DNA of 64,000 nucleotides from Eriocheir sinensis (taxonomy: Eukaryota; Arthropoda; Malacostraca; Decapoda; Varunidae), in contig NW_026112152.1 of NCBI RefSeq assembly GCF_024679095.1, forward strand, positions 121,107 to 185,106, read 5' to 3'. The position numbers were made by a program, and so were the translations under genes. Below are positions 1-14,289 of the stretch, in pieces. The notes under the pieces are model-generated. The model saw only the letters and a program-made list of their open reading frames with translations. It made no database searches and was not told where the DNA came from. Numbering within the stretch: position 1 is the first letter of the stretch; every line of letters begins with the position of its first letter.

Positions 1-3000
1 GGTAATGTCGTGATATGTTTCCAGGTAATGTTGTGTGATATGTTTCAGGTAATGTTGTGTGATTTGTTTCCTGGTAATGTTGTGTGATATGTTTCCAGGT
101 AATGTCGTGATATGTTTCCAGGTAATGTTGTGTGATTTGTTTCCAGGTAATGTTGTGTGATATGTTTCAGGTAATGTTGTGTGATTTGTTTCAGGTAATG
201 TTGTGTGATATGTTTCCAGGTAATGTCGTGATTTGTTTCAGGTAATGTTGTGTGATATATTTCCAGGTAATGTCGTGATGTGTTCCAGGTAATGTTGTGT
301 GATATATTTCCAGGTAATGTCGTGTGATGTGTTTCCAGGTAATGTCGTGTGATATGTTTCCAGGTAATGTCGTGTGATGTGTTTCCAGGTAATGTCGTGA
401 TATGTTTCCAGGTAATGTCGTGTGATGTGTTTCCAGGTAATGTCGTGTGATATGTTTCCAGGTAATGTCGTGTGATATGTTTCCAGGTAATGTCGTGTGA
501 TGTTTCCAGGTAATGTCGTGTGATATGTTTCCAGGTAATGTCGTGTGATGTGTTTCCAGGTAATGTCGTGTGATGTGTTTCCAGGTAATGTCGTGATATG
601 TTTCCAGGTAATGTTGTGTGATTTGTTTCAGGTAATGTTGTGATATGTTTCCAGGTAATGTTGTGTGATATGTTTCCAGGTAATGTCGTGTGATATGATT
701 CCAGGTAATGTCGTGATATGTTTCCAGGTAATGTCGTGATATGTTTCAGGTAATGTCGTGATGTGTTTCCAGGTAATGTTGTGTGATATGTTTCTAGGTA
801 ATGTCGTGATATGTTTCCAGGTAATGTTGTGTGATATGTTTCCAGGTAATGTCGTGATGTGTTTCCAGGGAATGTTGTGTGATATGTTTCCAGGTAATGT
901 CGTGTGATATGTTTCCAGGTAATGTCGTGTGATATGTTTCCAGGTAATGTCGTGTGATATGTTTCCAGGTAATGTCGTGATATGTTTCCAGGTAATGTCG
1001 TGTGATGTGTTTCCAGGTAATGTTGTGTGATATGTTTCCAGGTAATGTTGTGTGATATGTTTCCAGGTAATGTCGTGTGATATGTTTCCAGGTAATGTTG
1101 TGATATGTTTCCAGGTAATGTCGTGATATGTTTCCAGGTAATGTTGTGTGATATGTTTCCAGGTAATGTCGTGATATGTTTCCAGGTAATGTCGTGATAT
1201 GTTTCCAGGTAATGTCGTGTGATATGTTTCCAGGTAATGTCGTGATATGTTTCCAGGTGATGTTGTTTGATATGTTTCCAGGTGATGTCGTGTGATATGT
1301 TTCAGGTAATGTTGTGTGATATGTTTCAGGTAATGTCGTGATGTGTTCAGGTAATGTTGTGTGATATGTTTCCAGGTAATGTCGTGTGATATGTTTCCAG
1401 GTAATGTAGTGTGATATGTTACGAGGTAATGTTGATATGTTTCAGGTAATGTCGTGATGTTTCCAGGTAATGTCGTGTGATATGTTTCCAGGTAATGTCG
1501 TGATATGTTTCCAGGTAATGTTGTGTGATATGTTTCCAGGTACTGTAGTGTGATGTTTTCAGGTAATGTTGTGTGATATGTTTCCAGGTAATGTCGTGTG
1601 ATATGTTTCCAGGTAATGTTGTGTGATATGTTACGAGGTAATGTCGTGTGATATGTTTCAGGTAATGTCGTGTGATATGTTTCCAGGTAATGTTGTGTGA
1701 TATGTTTCCAGGTAATGTTGTGTGATTTGTTACCAGGTAATGTTGTGTGAAATGTTTCCACGTAATGTTGTGTGATTTGTTACCAGGTAATGATGTGTGA
1801 TATGTTTCCAGGTAATGTCGTGATATGTTTCCAGGTAATGTTGTGTGATATGTTTCCAGGTAATGTCGTGTGATATGTTTCAGGTAATGTTGTGTGATAT
1901 GTTTCAGGTAATGTTTAGTGATATGTTTCCAGGTAATGAAGTGTGATGTTTTTACAGGTAATGTCGTGATGTTTCCAGGTAATGTTGTGTGATATGTTTC
2001 AGGTAATGTTGTGTGATATGTTTCCAGGTAATGTTGTGTGATATGTTTCAGGTAATGTTGTGTGATATGTTTCAGGTAATGTTGTGTGATATGTTTCCAG
2101 GTAATGTCGTGATATGTTTCCAGGTAATGTTGTGTGATATGTTTCAGGTAATGTTGTTTTATTTGTTTCATTGTAATGTTGTGTGATATGTTTCCAGGTA
2201 ATGTTGTGTGATATGTTTCCAGGTAATGTTGTGTGATATGTTTCCAGGTAATGTCGTGTGATATGTTTCCAGGTAATGTTGTGTGATATGTTTACAGGTA
2301 ATGTTGTGTGATATGTTTCCAGGTAATGTTGTGTGATATGTTTCCAGGTAATGTCGTGTGATATGTTTCCAGGTAATGTTGTGTGATATGTTTCCAGGTA
2401 ATGCTGTGATATGTTTCAAGGTAATGTCGTGTGATATGTTTCCAGGTAATGTTGTGTGATATGTTTCCAAGTAATGCTGTGATATGTTTCCAGGTAATGT
2501 TGTGTGATATGTTTCCAGGTAATGTCGTGTGATATGTTTCCAGGTAATGTTGTGTGATATGTTTCCAGGTAATGTTGTGTGATAAGTTTCAGGTAATGTT
2601 GTGTGATATGTTTCCAGGTAATGTTGTGTGATATGTTTCCAGGTAATGTCGTGATATGTTTCCAGGTAATGTCGTGATATGTTTCAGGTAATGTTGTGTG
2701 ATATGTTTCCAGGTAATGTTGTGTGATATGTTTCCAGGTAATGTCGTGTGATATGTTTCCAGGTAATGTTGTGTGATATGTTTCCAGGTAATGTTGTGTG
2801 ATATGTTTCCAGGTAATGTCGTGATATGTTTCCAGGTAATGTTGTGTGATATGTTTCCAGGTAATGTCGTGTGATATGTTTCAGGTAATGTTGTGTGATA
2901 TGTTTCAGGTAATGTCGTGATATGTTTCCAGGTAATGTTGTGTGATATGTTTCCAGGTAATGTTGTGATCTGTTTCCAGTTAATGTTGTGTGATATGTTT

Positions 3001-6000
3001 CCAGGTAATGTTGTGTGATATGTTTCCAGGTAATGTCGTGTGATATGTTTCCAGGTAATGTTGTGTGATATGTTTCCAGGTAATGTTGTGTGATATGTTT
3101 CCAGGTAATGTTGTGTGATATGTTTCCAGGTAATGTCGTGTGATATGTTTCCAGGTAATGTAGTGATATGTCTCCAGGTAATGTTGTGTGATATGTTTCA
3201 GGTAATGTTGTGTGATATGTTTCCAGGTAATGTTGTGTGATGTTTCCAGGTAATGTTGTGTGATGTTTCCAGGTAATGTCGTGATATGTTTCCAGGTAAT
3301 GTTGTGTGATATGTTTCAGGTAATGTTGTGTGATATGTTTCCAGGTAATGTCGTGTGATATGTTTCCATGTAATGTTGTGTGATATGATTTCAGGTAATG
3401 TTGTGTGATATGTTTCAGGTAATGTTGTGTGATATGTTTCCAAGTAATGCTGTGATATGTTTCCAGGTAATGTTGTGTGATATGTTTCCAGGTAATGTCG
3501 TGTGATATGTTTCCAGGTAATGTTGTGTGATATGTTTACATGTAATGTCGTGTGATATGTTTCCAGGTAATGTTGTGTAATATGTTTCCAGGTAATGTTG
3601 TGATATATTTCCAGGTAATGTTGTGTGATATGTTTCCAGGTAATGTTGTGATATGTTTCCAGGTAATGTTGTGTGATATGTTTCCAGGTAATGTTGTGTG
3701 ATATGTTTCCAGGTAATGTTGTGTGATATGTTTCCAGGTAATGTTGTGTGATATGTTTCCAGGTAATGTTGTGTGATATGTTTCCAGGTAATGTCGTGTG
3801 ATATGTTTCCAGGTAATGTTGTGTGATATGTTTCCAGGTAATGTTGTGTGATATGTTTCCAGGTAATGTCGTGTGATATGTTTCCAGGTAATGTATTGTG
3901 ATATGTTTCCAGGTAATGTCGTGTGATATGTTTCCAGGTAATGTTGTGTGATATGTTTCCAGGTAATGTTGCGTGATATGTTTCCAGGTAATGTTGTGTG
4001 ATATGTTTCCAGGTAATGTCGTGTGATATGTTTCCAGGTAATGTTGTGTGATATGTTTACAGGTAATGTTGTGTGATATGTTTCCAGGTAATGTCGTGTG
4101 ATATGTTTCCAGGTAATGTTGTGTGATATGTTTCCAGGTAATGTCGTGTGATATGTTTCCAGGTAATGTTGTGTGATATGTTTCCAGGTAATGTCGTGTG
4201 ATATGTTTCCAGGTAATGTCGTGATATGTTTCCAGGTAATGTTGTGTGATATGTTTCCAGGTAATGTTGTCGTGTGATATGTTTCCAGGTAATGTCGTGA
4301 TATGTTTCCAGGTAATGTTGTGTGATATGTTTCCAGGTAATGTTGTGTGATATGTTTCAGGTAATGTGTGATATGTTTCCAGGTAATGTCGTGTGATATG
4401 TTTCAGGTAATGTCGTGTGATATGTTTCCAGGTAATGTCGTGATATGTTTCCAGGTAATGTTGTGTGATATGTTTCCAGGTAATATTGGGTGATATATTT
4501 CGAGGTAATATCATGTGATATGTCTCCAGGTAATGTCGCGTGATATGTTTCCATGTAATGTTAGGTGACATATTTACAGGTAATGTCGTGTGATATGTTT
4601 CCAGGTAATGTTGTGTGATATGTTTCCAAGTTATGTTGTGCGATATGTTTCCAGGTAATGTTGTGTGATATGTTTCCAGGTAATGTCGTGTGATATGTTT
4701 CCAGGTAATGTCGTGAGATGTTTCAGGTAATGTTGTGTGATATGTTTCCAGGTAATGTTGTGTGATGTTTCCACGTAATGTTGTGTGATATGTTTCCAGG
4801 TAATGTCGTGTGATATGTTTCCAGGTAATGTTGTGTGATATGTTTCCAGGTAATGTCGTGTGATATGTTTCCAGGTAATGTGTTGTGATATGTTTCCAGG
4901 TAATGTTGTGTGATATGTTTCCAGGTAATGTTGCGTGATATGTTTCCAGGTAATGTTGTGTGATATGTTTCCAGGTAATGTCGTGTGATATGTTTCCAGG
5001 TAATGTTGTGTGATATGTTTCCAGGTAATGTTGTGTGATATGTTTCCAGGTAATGTCGTGATATGTTTCCAGGTAATGTTTGTAATGTGTGATATGTTTC
5101 TAGGTAATGTTGTGTGATATGTTTCCAGGTAATGTCGTGTGATATGTTTCCAGGTAATGTCGTGTGATATGTTTCCAGGTAATGTTGTGTGATATGTTTC
5201 CAGGTAATGCTGTGATATGTTTCAAGGTAATGTCGTGTGATATGTTTCCAGGTAATGTTGTGTGATATGTTTCCAGGTAATGTTGTGTGATATGTTTCCA
5301 GGTAATGTCGTGTGATATGTTTCCAGGTAATGTTGTGTGATATGTTTCCAGGTAATGTTGTGTGATATGTTTCCAGGTAATGTTGTGTGATATGTTTCCA
5401 GGTAATGTTGTGTGATATGTTTCCAGGTAATGTGTGATATGTTTCAGGTAATGTTGTGTGATATATTGCCAGGTAATGTCGTGATATGTTTCCAGGTAAC
5501 GTTGTGTGATATGTTTCCAGGTAATGTTGTGTGATATGTTTCCAGGTAATGTCGTGATATGTTTCCAGGTAACGTTGTGTGATAAGTTATCAGTTAATGT
5601 TGTGTGATATGTTTGTAGTTAATTTTGTGTGATATGATATCAGGTAATGTCGTGTGATATGTTTCCAGGTAATGTCGTGTGATATGTTTCCAGGTAATGT
5701 CGTGTGATATTTTTCCAGGTAATGTCGTGAGATGTTTCCAGGTAATGTTGTGTGATATGTTTCCAGGTAATGTCGTGATATGTTTCCAGGTAATGTCGTA
5801 ATATGTTTCCAGGTAATGTTGTGTGATATGTTTCCAGGTAATGTTGTGTGATATGTTTCCAGGTAATCTCGTGATATGTTTCAGGTAATGTTGTGTGATA
5901 TGTTTCCAGGTAATGTCGTGTGATGTGTTTCCAGGTAATGTCGTGTGATAAGTTTACAGGTAATGTTGTCTGTTATGTTTCCAGGTAATGTTGTGTGATA

Positions 6001-7575
6001 TGTTTCCAGGTAATGTCGTGTGATATGTTTCCAGGTAATGTCGTGTGATATGTTTCCAGGTAATGTTAGGTGATATGTTTACAGGTAATGTTTTGTGATA
6101 TGTTTCCAAGTAATGTTGTGCGATATGTTTCCCGGTAATTTTGTGTGATATGTTTCGAGGTAATGTGTGATATGTTTCCAGGTAATGTCGTGTGATATGT
6201 TTCCAGGTAATGTCGTGTGATATGTTTCCAGGTAATGTTGTGTGATATGTTTCCAGGTAATGTCGTGATATGTTTCCAGGTAATGTTGTGTGATATGTTT
6301 CCAGGTAATGTTGTGTGATATGTTTCCAGGTAATGTCGTGTGATATGTTTCCAGGTAATGTAGTGTGATTTGTTTCACGGTATTGTCGTGTGATATGTTT
6401 CCAGGTAATGTTGTGTGATATGTTTCCAGGTAATGTCGTGATATGTTTCCAGGTAATGTCGTGTGATATGTTTCCAGGTAATGTTGTGATATGTTTCCAG
6501 GTAATGTCGTGTGATATGTTTCAGGTAATGTTGTGTGATATGTTTCCAGGTAATGTCGTGATATGTTTCCAGGTAATGTTGTGTGATATGTTTCAGGTAA
6601 TGTCGTGTGATGTTTCCAGGTAATGTTGTGTGATATGTTTCCAGGTAATGTTGTGTGATATTTTTACATTTAATGTCGTGTGATATGTTTCAAGGTAATG
6701 TTGTGTGATATGTTTCCAGGTAATGTTGTGTGATATGTTTCCAGGTAATGTTGTGTGATATGTTTCCAGGTAATGTCGTGTGATATGTTTCCAGGTAATG
6801 TTGTGTGATGTTTCACGGTAATGTCGTGTGATATGTTTCCAGGTAATGTTGTGTGATATGTTTAGTTGTAATGTAGTGTTATATTTTTCCATTTAATGTT
6901 GTTTGATATGTTTCCAGGTAATGTTGTGTGATATGTTTCCATGTAATGTCGTGTGATATGTTTCCAGGTAATGTTGTGTGATATGTTTCCATGTAATGTC
7001 GTGTGATATGTTTCCAGGTAATGTTGTGTGATATGTTTCCATGTAATGTCGTGATCTGTTTCCAGGTAATGTTGTGTGATATGTTTCAGGTAATGTCGTG
7101 ATATGTTTCCAGGTAATGTTGTGTGATATGTTTCCAGGTAATGTCGTGTGATATGTTTCCAGGTAATGTCGTGATATGTTTCCAGGTAATGTCGTGATAT
7201 GTTTCCAGGTAATGTTGTGATATGTTTCCAGGTAATGTCGTGTGATATGTTTCCAGGTAATGTTGTGTGATATGTTTCCAGGTAATGTAGTGTGATATGT
7301 TTCCAGGTAATGTTGTGTGATATGTTTCAGGTAATGTCGTGATATGTTTCCAGGTAATGTCGTGTGATTTGTTTACAGGTTATGTCGTGTGATATGTTTC
7401 CAGGTAATGTTGTGTGATATGTTTCCAGGTAATGTCGTGTGATATGTTTCCAGGTAATGTCGTGTGATATGTTTCATGGTAATGTTGTGTGATATGTTTC
7501 CAGGTAATGTCGTGTGATATGTTTCCAGGTAATGTTGTGTGATATGTTTCCAGGTAATGTCGTGTGATATGTTTC

Positions 7576-7890
7576 CAGGTAGTTTGTGATATGTTTCCAG
7601 GTAAGTTCGTATGATATGTTTCCAGGTAATGTGTGATATGTTTCCTGGTAATTTGTGATATGTTTCCAGCTAAGTTCGTATGATATGTTTCCAGGTAATG
7701 TGTGATATGTTTCCAGGTAAGTTAGAATGATATGTTTCCAGGTGATGTCGTGTGATATGTTTCCAGGTGATGTCGTGAGATATGTTTCCAGGTAAGTTAG
7801 TATGATATGTTTCCAGGTGATGTCGTGTGATATGTTTCCAGGTGATGTCGTGTGATTTGTTTCCAGGTAAGTTCGTATGATATGTTTCCA
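7576..7890. repeat. variant block in the minisatellite with GTAAGT units
   Basis: Within this stretch several units read GGTAAGTTCGTATGATATG or GGTGATGTCGTG instead of the usual GGTAATGTTGTG. They are interleaved with a short unit that lost three bases (GGTAATGTGTGATATG). The mix makes a local higher-order pattern. CAGGTAAGT, a full 5' splice consensus, occurs at 7,598, 7,714, 7,789 and 7,864. Confidence 0.8.
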
Positions 7891-10800
7891 GGTAATGTCG
7901 TGATATGTTTCAGGTAATGTTGTGTGATATGTTTCCAGGTAATGTTGTGTGATATGTTTCCAGGTAATGTTGTGTGATATGTTTCCAGTTAATGTCGTGA
8001 TATGTTTCCAGGTAATGTTGTGTGATATGTTTCCAGGTAATGTCGTGATGTGTTTCCAGGTAATGTTGTGTGATATGTTTCTAGGTAATGTCGTGATATG
8101 TTTCCAGATAATGTTGTGTGATATGTTTCCAGGTAATGTCGTGTGATATGTTATCAGGTAATGTTGTGTGATATGTTTCCAGGTAATGTCGTGTGATATG
8201 TTTCCAGGTAATGTTGTGTGATATGTTTCCAGGTAATGTCATGTGATATGTTTCCAGGTAATGTCGTTAGATATGTTTCAGGTAATGTCGTGATATTTTT
8301 CTAGGTAATGTTGTGTGATATGTTTCCAGGTAATGTCGTGTGATATGTTTCCAGGTAATGTTGTGTGATATGTTTCCAGGTAATGTCGTGTGATATGTTT
8401 CCAGGTAATGTTGTGTGATATGTTTCCAGGTAATGTCGTGAGATCAGATTCCAGGTAAAATAGTGTTATATGTTTCCAGGTAATGTCGTGTGATATGTTT
8501 CCAGGTAATGTTGTGTGATATGTTTCCAGGTAATGTCGTGATATGTTTCCAGGTAATGTTGTGTGATATGTTTCCAGGTAATGTTGTGTGATATGTTTCC
8601 AGGTAATGTTGTGTGATATGTTTCCAGGTAATGTTGTGTGATATGTTATCAGGTAATGTCGTGTGATATGTTTCCAGGTAATGTTGTGTGATATGTTTCC
8701 AGGTAATGTCGTGTGATATGTTTCCAGGTAATGTTGTGTGATATGTTTCCAGGTAATGTCGTGATAGGTTTCCAGGTAATGTTGTGTGATATGTTTCCAG
8801 GTAATGTCGTGTGATATGTTTCCAGGTAATGTTGTGTGATATGTTTCCAGGTAATGTTGTGTGATATGTTTCCAGGTAATGTGTGATATGTTTCCAGGTA
8901 ATGTTGTGTGATATGTTTCCAGGTAATGTCGTGTGATATGTTTCCAGGTAATGTTGTGTGATATGTTTCCAGGTAATGTTGTGTGATATGTTTCCAGGTA
9001 ATGTTGTGTGATATGTTTCCAGGTAATGTCGTGTGATATGTTTCCAGGTAATGTTGTGTGATATGTTTCCAGGTAATGTCGTGTGATATGTTTCAAGGAA
9101 TGTTGTGTGATATGTTTCCAGGTAATGTCGTGTGACATGTTTCCAGGTAATGTTGTGTGATATGTTTCCAGGTAATGTTGTGTGATATGTTTCCAGGTAA
9201 TGTTGTGTGATATGTTATCAGGTAATGTTGTGTGATATGTTTCCAGGTAATGTCGTGTGATATGTTTCCAGGTAATGTTGTGTGATATGTTTCCAGGTAA
9301 TGTTGTGTGATATGTTTCCAGGTAATGTTGTGTGATATGTTTCCAGGTAATGTCGTGTGATATGTTTCAATTTAATGTTGTGTGATATGTTTCCAGGTAA
9401 TGTCGTGTGATATGTTTCCAGGTAATGTAGTGTGATATGTTTCCAGGTAATGTAGTGATATGTGTTTCCAGGTAATGTTGTGTGATATGTTTCCAGGTAA
9501 TGTCGTGTGATATGTTTCCAGGTAATGTTGTGTGATATGTTTCCAGGTAATGTCGTGTGATATGTTTCCAGGTAATGTTGTGTGATATGTTTCCAGGTAA
9601 TGTTGTGTGATATGTTTCCAGGTAATGTCGTGTGATATGTTTCCAGGTAATGTCGTAATATGTTTCCAGGTAATGTTGTGTGATATGTTTCAGGTAATGT
9701 TGTGTGATATGTTCTCAGGTAATGTCGTGTGATATGTTTCCAGGTAATGTTGTGTGATATGTTTCCAGGTAATGTCGTGTGATATGTTTCCAGGTAATGT
9801 TGTGTGATATGTTTCCAGGTAATGTTGTGTGATATGTTTCCAGGTAATGCTGTGATTTGTTTCATGGTAATGTTGTGTGATGTTTCCAGGTAATGTCGTG
9901 TGATATGTTTCCAGGTAATGTTGTGTGATATGTTTCCAGGTAATGTTGTGTGATATGTTTCCAGGTAATGTTGTGTGATATGTTTCCAGGTAATGTTGTG
10001 TGATATGTTTCCAGGTAATGTTGTGTGATATGTTTCCAGGTAATGTCGTGATATGTTTCCAGGTAATGTTGTGTGATATGTTTCCATGTAATGTCGTGTG
10101 ATATGTTTCCAGGTAATGTCGTGTGATATGTTTCATGGTAATGTTGTGTGATATGTTTCCATGTAATGTCGTGTGATATGTTTCCAGGTAATGTTGTGTG
10201 ATATGTTTCCAGGTAATGTCGTGTGATATGTTTCCAGGTAATGTCGTGTGATATGTTTCCAGGTAATGTTGTGTGATATGTTTCCAGGTAATGTCGTGTG
10301 ATATGTTTCCAGGTAATGTGTGATATGTTTCCAGGTAATGTTGTGTGATATGTTTCGAGGTAATGTGTGATATGTTTCCAGGTAATGTCGTGTGATATGT
10401 TTCCAGGTAATGTTGTGTGATATGTTTTCAGGTAATGTTGTGTGATATGTTTCGAGGTAATGTGTGATATGTTTCCAGGTAATGTTGTGTGATATGTTTC
10501 CAGGTAATGTCGTGTGATATGTTTCCAGGTAATGTCGTGTGATATGTTTCCAGGTAATGTCGTGTGATATGTTTCCAGGTAATGTTGTGTGATATGTTTC
10601 CAGGTAATTGCGTGTGATATGTTTCCAGGTAATGTTGTGTGATATGTTTCCAGGTAATGTTGTGTGATATGTTTCCAGGTAATGTTGTGTGATATGTTTC
10701 GAGGTAATGTGTGATATGTTTCCAGGTAATGTCGTGTGATATGTTTCCAGGTAATGTTGTGTGATATGTTTCCAGGTAATGTTGTGTGATATGTTTCCAG

Positions 10801-13800
10801 GTAATGTTGTGTGATATGTTTCCAGGTAATGTTGTGTGATATGTTTCCAGGTAATGTCGTGTGATATGTTTCCAGGTAATGTCGTGTGATATGTTTCCAG
10901 GTAATGTTGTCATATGTTTCAGGTAATGTCGTGATATGTTTCCAGTTAATGTCGTGTTATATTTTTCTCGGTTATGTCGTGATATGTTTCCAGGTAATGT
11001 TGTGTGATATGTTTCCAGGTAATGTTGTGTGATATGTTTCCAGGTAATGTCGTGTGATATGTTTCCAGGTAATGTCGTGTGATATGTTTCCAGGTAATGT
11101 TGTGTGATATGTTTCCAGGTAATGTCGTGTGATATGTTTCCAGGTAATGTCGTGATATGTTTCCAGGTAATGTTGTGTGATATGTTTCCAGGTAATGTTG
11201 TTTGATATGTTTCCAGGTAATGTTGTGTGATATGTTTCCAGGTAATGTTGTGTGATATGTTTCCAGGTAATGTTGTGTGATATGTTTCCAGGTAATGTTG
11301 TGTGATATGTTTCCAGGTAATGTTGCGTGATATGTTTCCAGGTAATGTTGTGTGATATGTTTCCAGGTAATGTTGTGTGATATGTTTCCAGGTAATGTCG
11401 TGTGATATGTTTCCAGGTAATGTTGTGTGATATGTTTCCAGGTAATGTTGTGTGATATGTTTCCAGGTAATGTTGTGTGATATGTTTTCCAGGTAATGTC
11501 GTGTGATATGTTTCCAGGTAATGTTGTGTGATATGTTTCCAGGTAATGTCGTGTGATATGTTTCCAGGTAATGTTGTGTGATATGTTTCCAGGTAATGTC
11601 GTGTGATATGTTTCCAGGTAATGTTGTGTGATATGTTTCCAGGTAATGTTGTGTGATATGTTTCCAGGTAATGTCGTAATATGTTTCCAGGTAATGTTGT
11701 GTGATATGTTTCCAGGTAATGTTGTGTGATATGTTTCCAGGTAATGTTGTGTGATATGTTTCCAGGTAATGTTGTGTGATATGTTTCCAGGTAATGTTGT
11801 GTGATATGTTTCCAGGTAATGTTGTGTGATATGTTTCCAGGTAATGTTGTGTGATATGTTTCCAGGTAATGTCGTGTGATATGTTTCCAGGTAATGTTGT
11901 GTGATATGTTTCCAGGTAATGTCGTTTGTTATATTTCCAGGTAATGTGTGATATGTTTCAAGGTAATGTCGTGTGATATGTTTCGAGGTAATGTTGTGTG
12001 ATATGTTTCCAGGTAATGTTGTGTGATATGTTTCCAGGTAATGTTGTGTGATATGTTTCCAGGTAATGTTGTGTGATATGTTTCCAGGTAATGTTGTGTG
12101 ATATGTTTCCAGGTAATGTTGTGTGATATGTTTCAAGGTAATGTTGTGTGATATGTTTCCAGGTAATGTTGCGTGATATGTTTCCAGGTAATGTTGTGTG
12201 ATATGTTTCCAGGTAATGTTGTGTGATATGTTTCCAGGTAATGTTGTGTGATATGTTTCCAGGTAATGTTGTGTGATATGTTTCCAGGTAATGTTGTGTG
12301 ATATGTTTCCAGGTAAAGTCGATTGATTTGTTTCCAGGTAATGTTGTGTGATATGTTTCCAGGTAATGTCGTGTGATATGTTTCCAGGTAATGTTGTGTG
12401 ATATGTTTCCAGGTAATGTCGTGTGATATGTTTCCAGGTAATGTTGTGTGATATGTTTCCAGGTAATGTCGTGTGATATGTTTCCAGGTAATGTTGTGTG
12501 ATATGTTTCAGGTAATGTCGTGATATGTTTCCAGGTAATGTTGTGTGATATGTTTCCAGGTAATGTTGTGTGATATGTTTCCAGGTAATGTTGTGTGATA
12601 TGTTTCCAGGTAATGTTGTGTGATATGTTTCCAGGTAATGTCGTGTGATATGTTTCCAGGTAATGTTGTGTGATATGTTTCCAGGTAATGTTGTGTGATA
12701 TGTTTCCAGGTAATGTTGTGTGATATGTTTCCAGGTAATGTTGCGTGATATGTTTCCAGGTAATGTTGTGTGATATGTTTCCAGGTAATGTCGTGTGATA
12801 TGTTTCCAGGTAATGTTGTGTGATATGTTTCCAGGTAATGTCGTGTGATATGTTTCCAGGTAATGTTGTGTGATATGTTTCCAGGTAATGTTGTGTGATA
12901 TGTTTCCAGGTAATGTTGTGTGATATGTTTCCAGGTAATGTTGTGTGATATGTTTCCAGGTAATGTTGTGTGATATGTTTCCAGGTAATGTTGTGTGATA
13001 TGTTTCCAGGTAATGTCGTGTGATATGTTTCCAGGTAATGTTGTGTGATATGTTTCCAGGTAATGTTGTGTGATATGTTTCCAGGTAATGTTGTGTGATA
13101 TGTTTCCAGGTAATGTCGTGATGTGTTTACAGGTAATGTCGTGTGATATGTTTACAGGTAATGTCGTGATATGTTTCAGGTAATGTTGTGTGATATGTTT
13201 CCAGGTAATGTTGTGTGATATGTTTCAGGTAATGTCGTGTGATATGTTTCCAGGTAATGTTGTGTGATATGTTTCCAGGTAATGTCGTGATATGTTTCAA
13301 GGTAATTTTGTGTGATATGTTTCCAGGTAATGGCATGTGATATGTTTCATGTAATGTTGTGTGATATCTTTCCAGGTAATGTTTTGTGATATGTTTCCAG
13401 GTAATGTTGTGTGATATGTTTCAGGTAATGTGTGATATGTTTCCAGGTAATGTTGTGTGATATGTTTCCAGGTAATGTCGTGTGATATGTTTCCAGGTAA
13501 TGTTGTGTGATATATTTCCAGGTAATTTTGTGTGATATGTTTCCAGGTAATGTTGTGTGATATGTTTCCAGGTAATGTTGCGTGATTTGTTTCCAGGTAA
13601 TGTTGTGTGATATGTTTCCAGGTAATGTTAAGTGATATGTTTCCAGGTAAAGTCGTGTGATATGTTTCAAGGTAATGTTGTGTGATATGTTTCCAGGTAA
13701 ATTCGTGTGATATGTTTCCAGGTAATGTTGTGTGATATGTTTCCAGGTAATGTCATGTGATATGTTTCCAGGTAATGTTGTGTGATATGTTTTCAGGTAA

Positions 13801-14289
13801 TGTTGTGTGATATGTTTCCAGGTAATGTTGTGTGATATGTTTCCAGGTAATGTTGTGTGATATGTTTCCAGGTAATGTTGTGTGATATGTTATCAGGTAA
13901 TGTTGTGTGATATGTTTCCAGGTAATGTTGTGTGATATGTTTTCAGGTAATGTTGTGTGATATGTTTCCAGGTAATGTTGTGTGATATGTTTCCAGGTAA
14001 TGTTGTGTGATATGTTTCCAGGTAATGTTGTGTGATATGTTTCCAGGTAATGTTGTGTGATATGTTTCCAGGTAATGTCGTGTGATATGTTTCCAGGTAA
14101 TGTTGTGTGATATGTTTCCAGGTAATGTTGTGTGATATGTTTCCAGGTAATGTCGTGTGATATGTTTCCAGGTAATGTTGTGTGATATGTTTCCAGGAAA
14201 TGTGTAATAAGTTTCCAGGTAATGTGGTGTGATATGCTTCCAGGTAATGTCGTGTGATATGTTTCAAGGTATTGTTGTGTGATATGTTC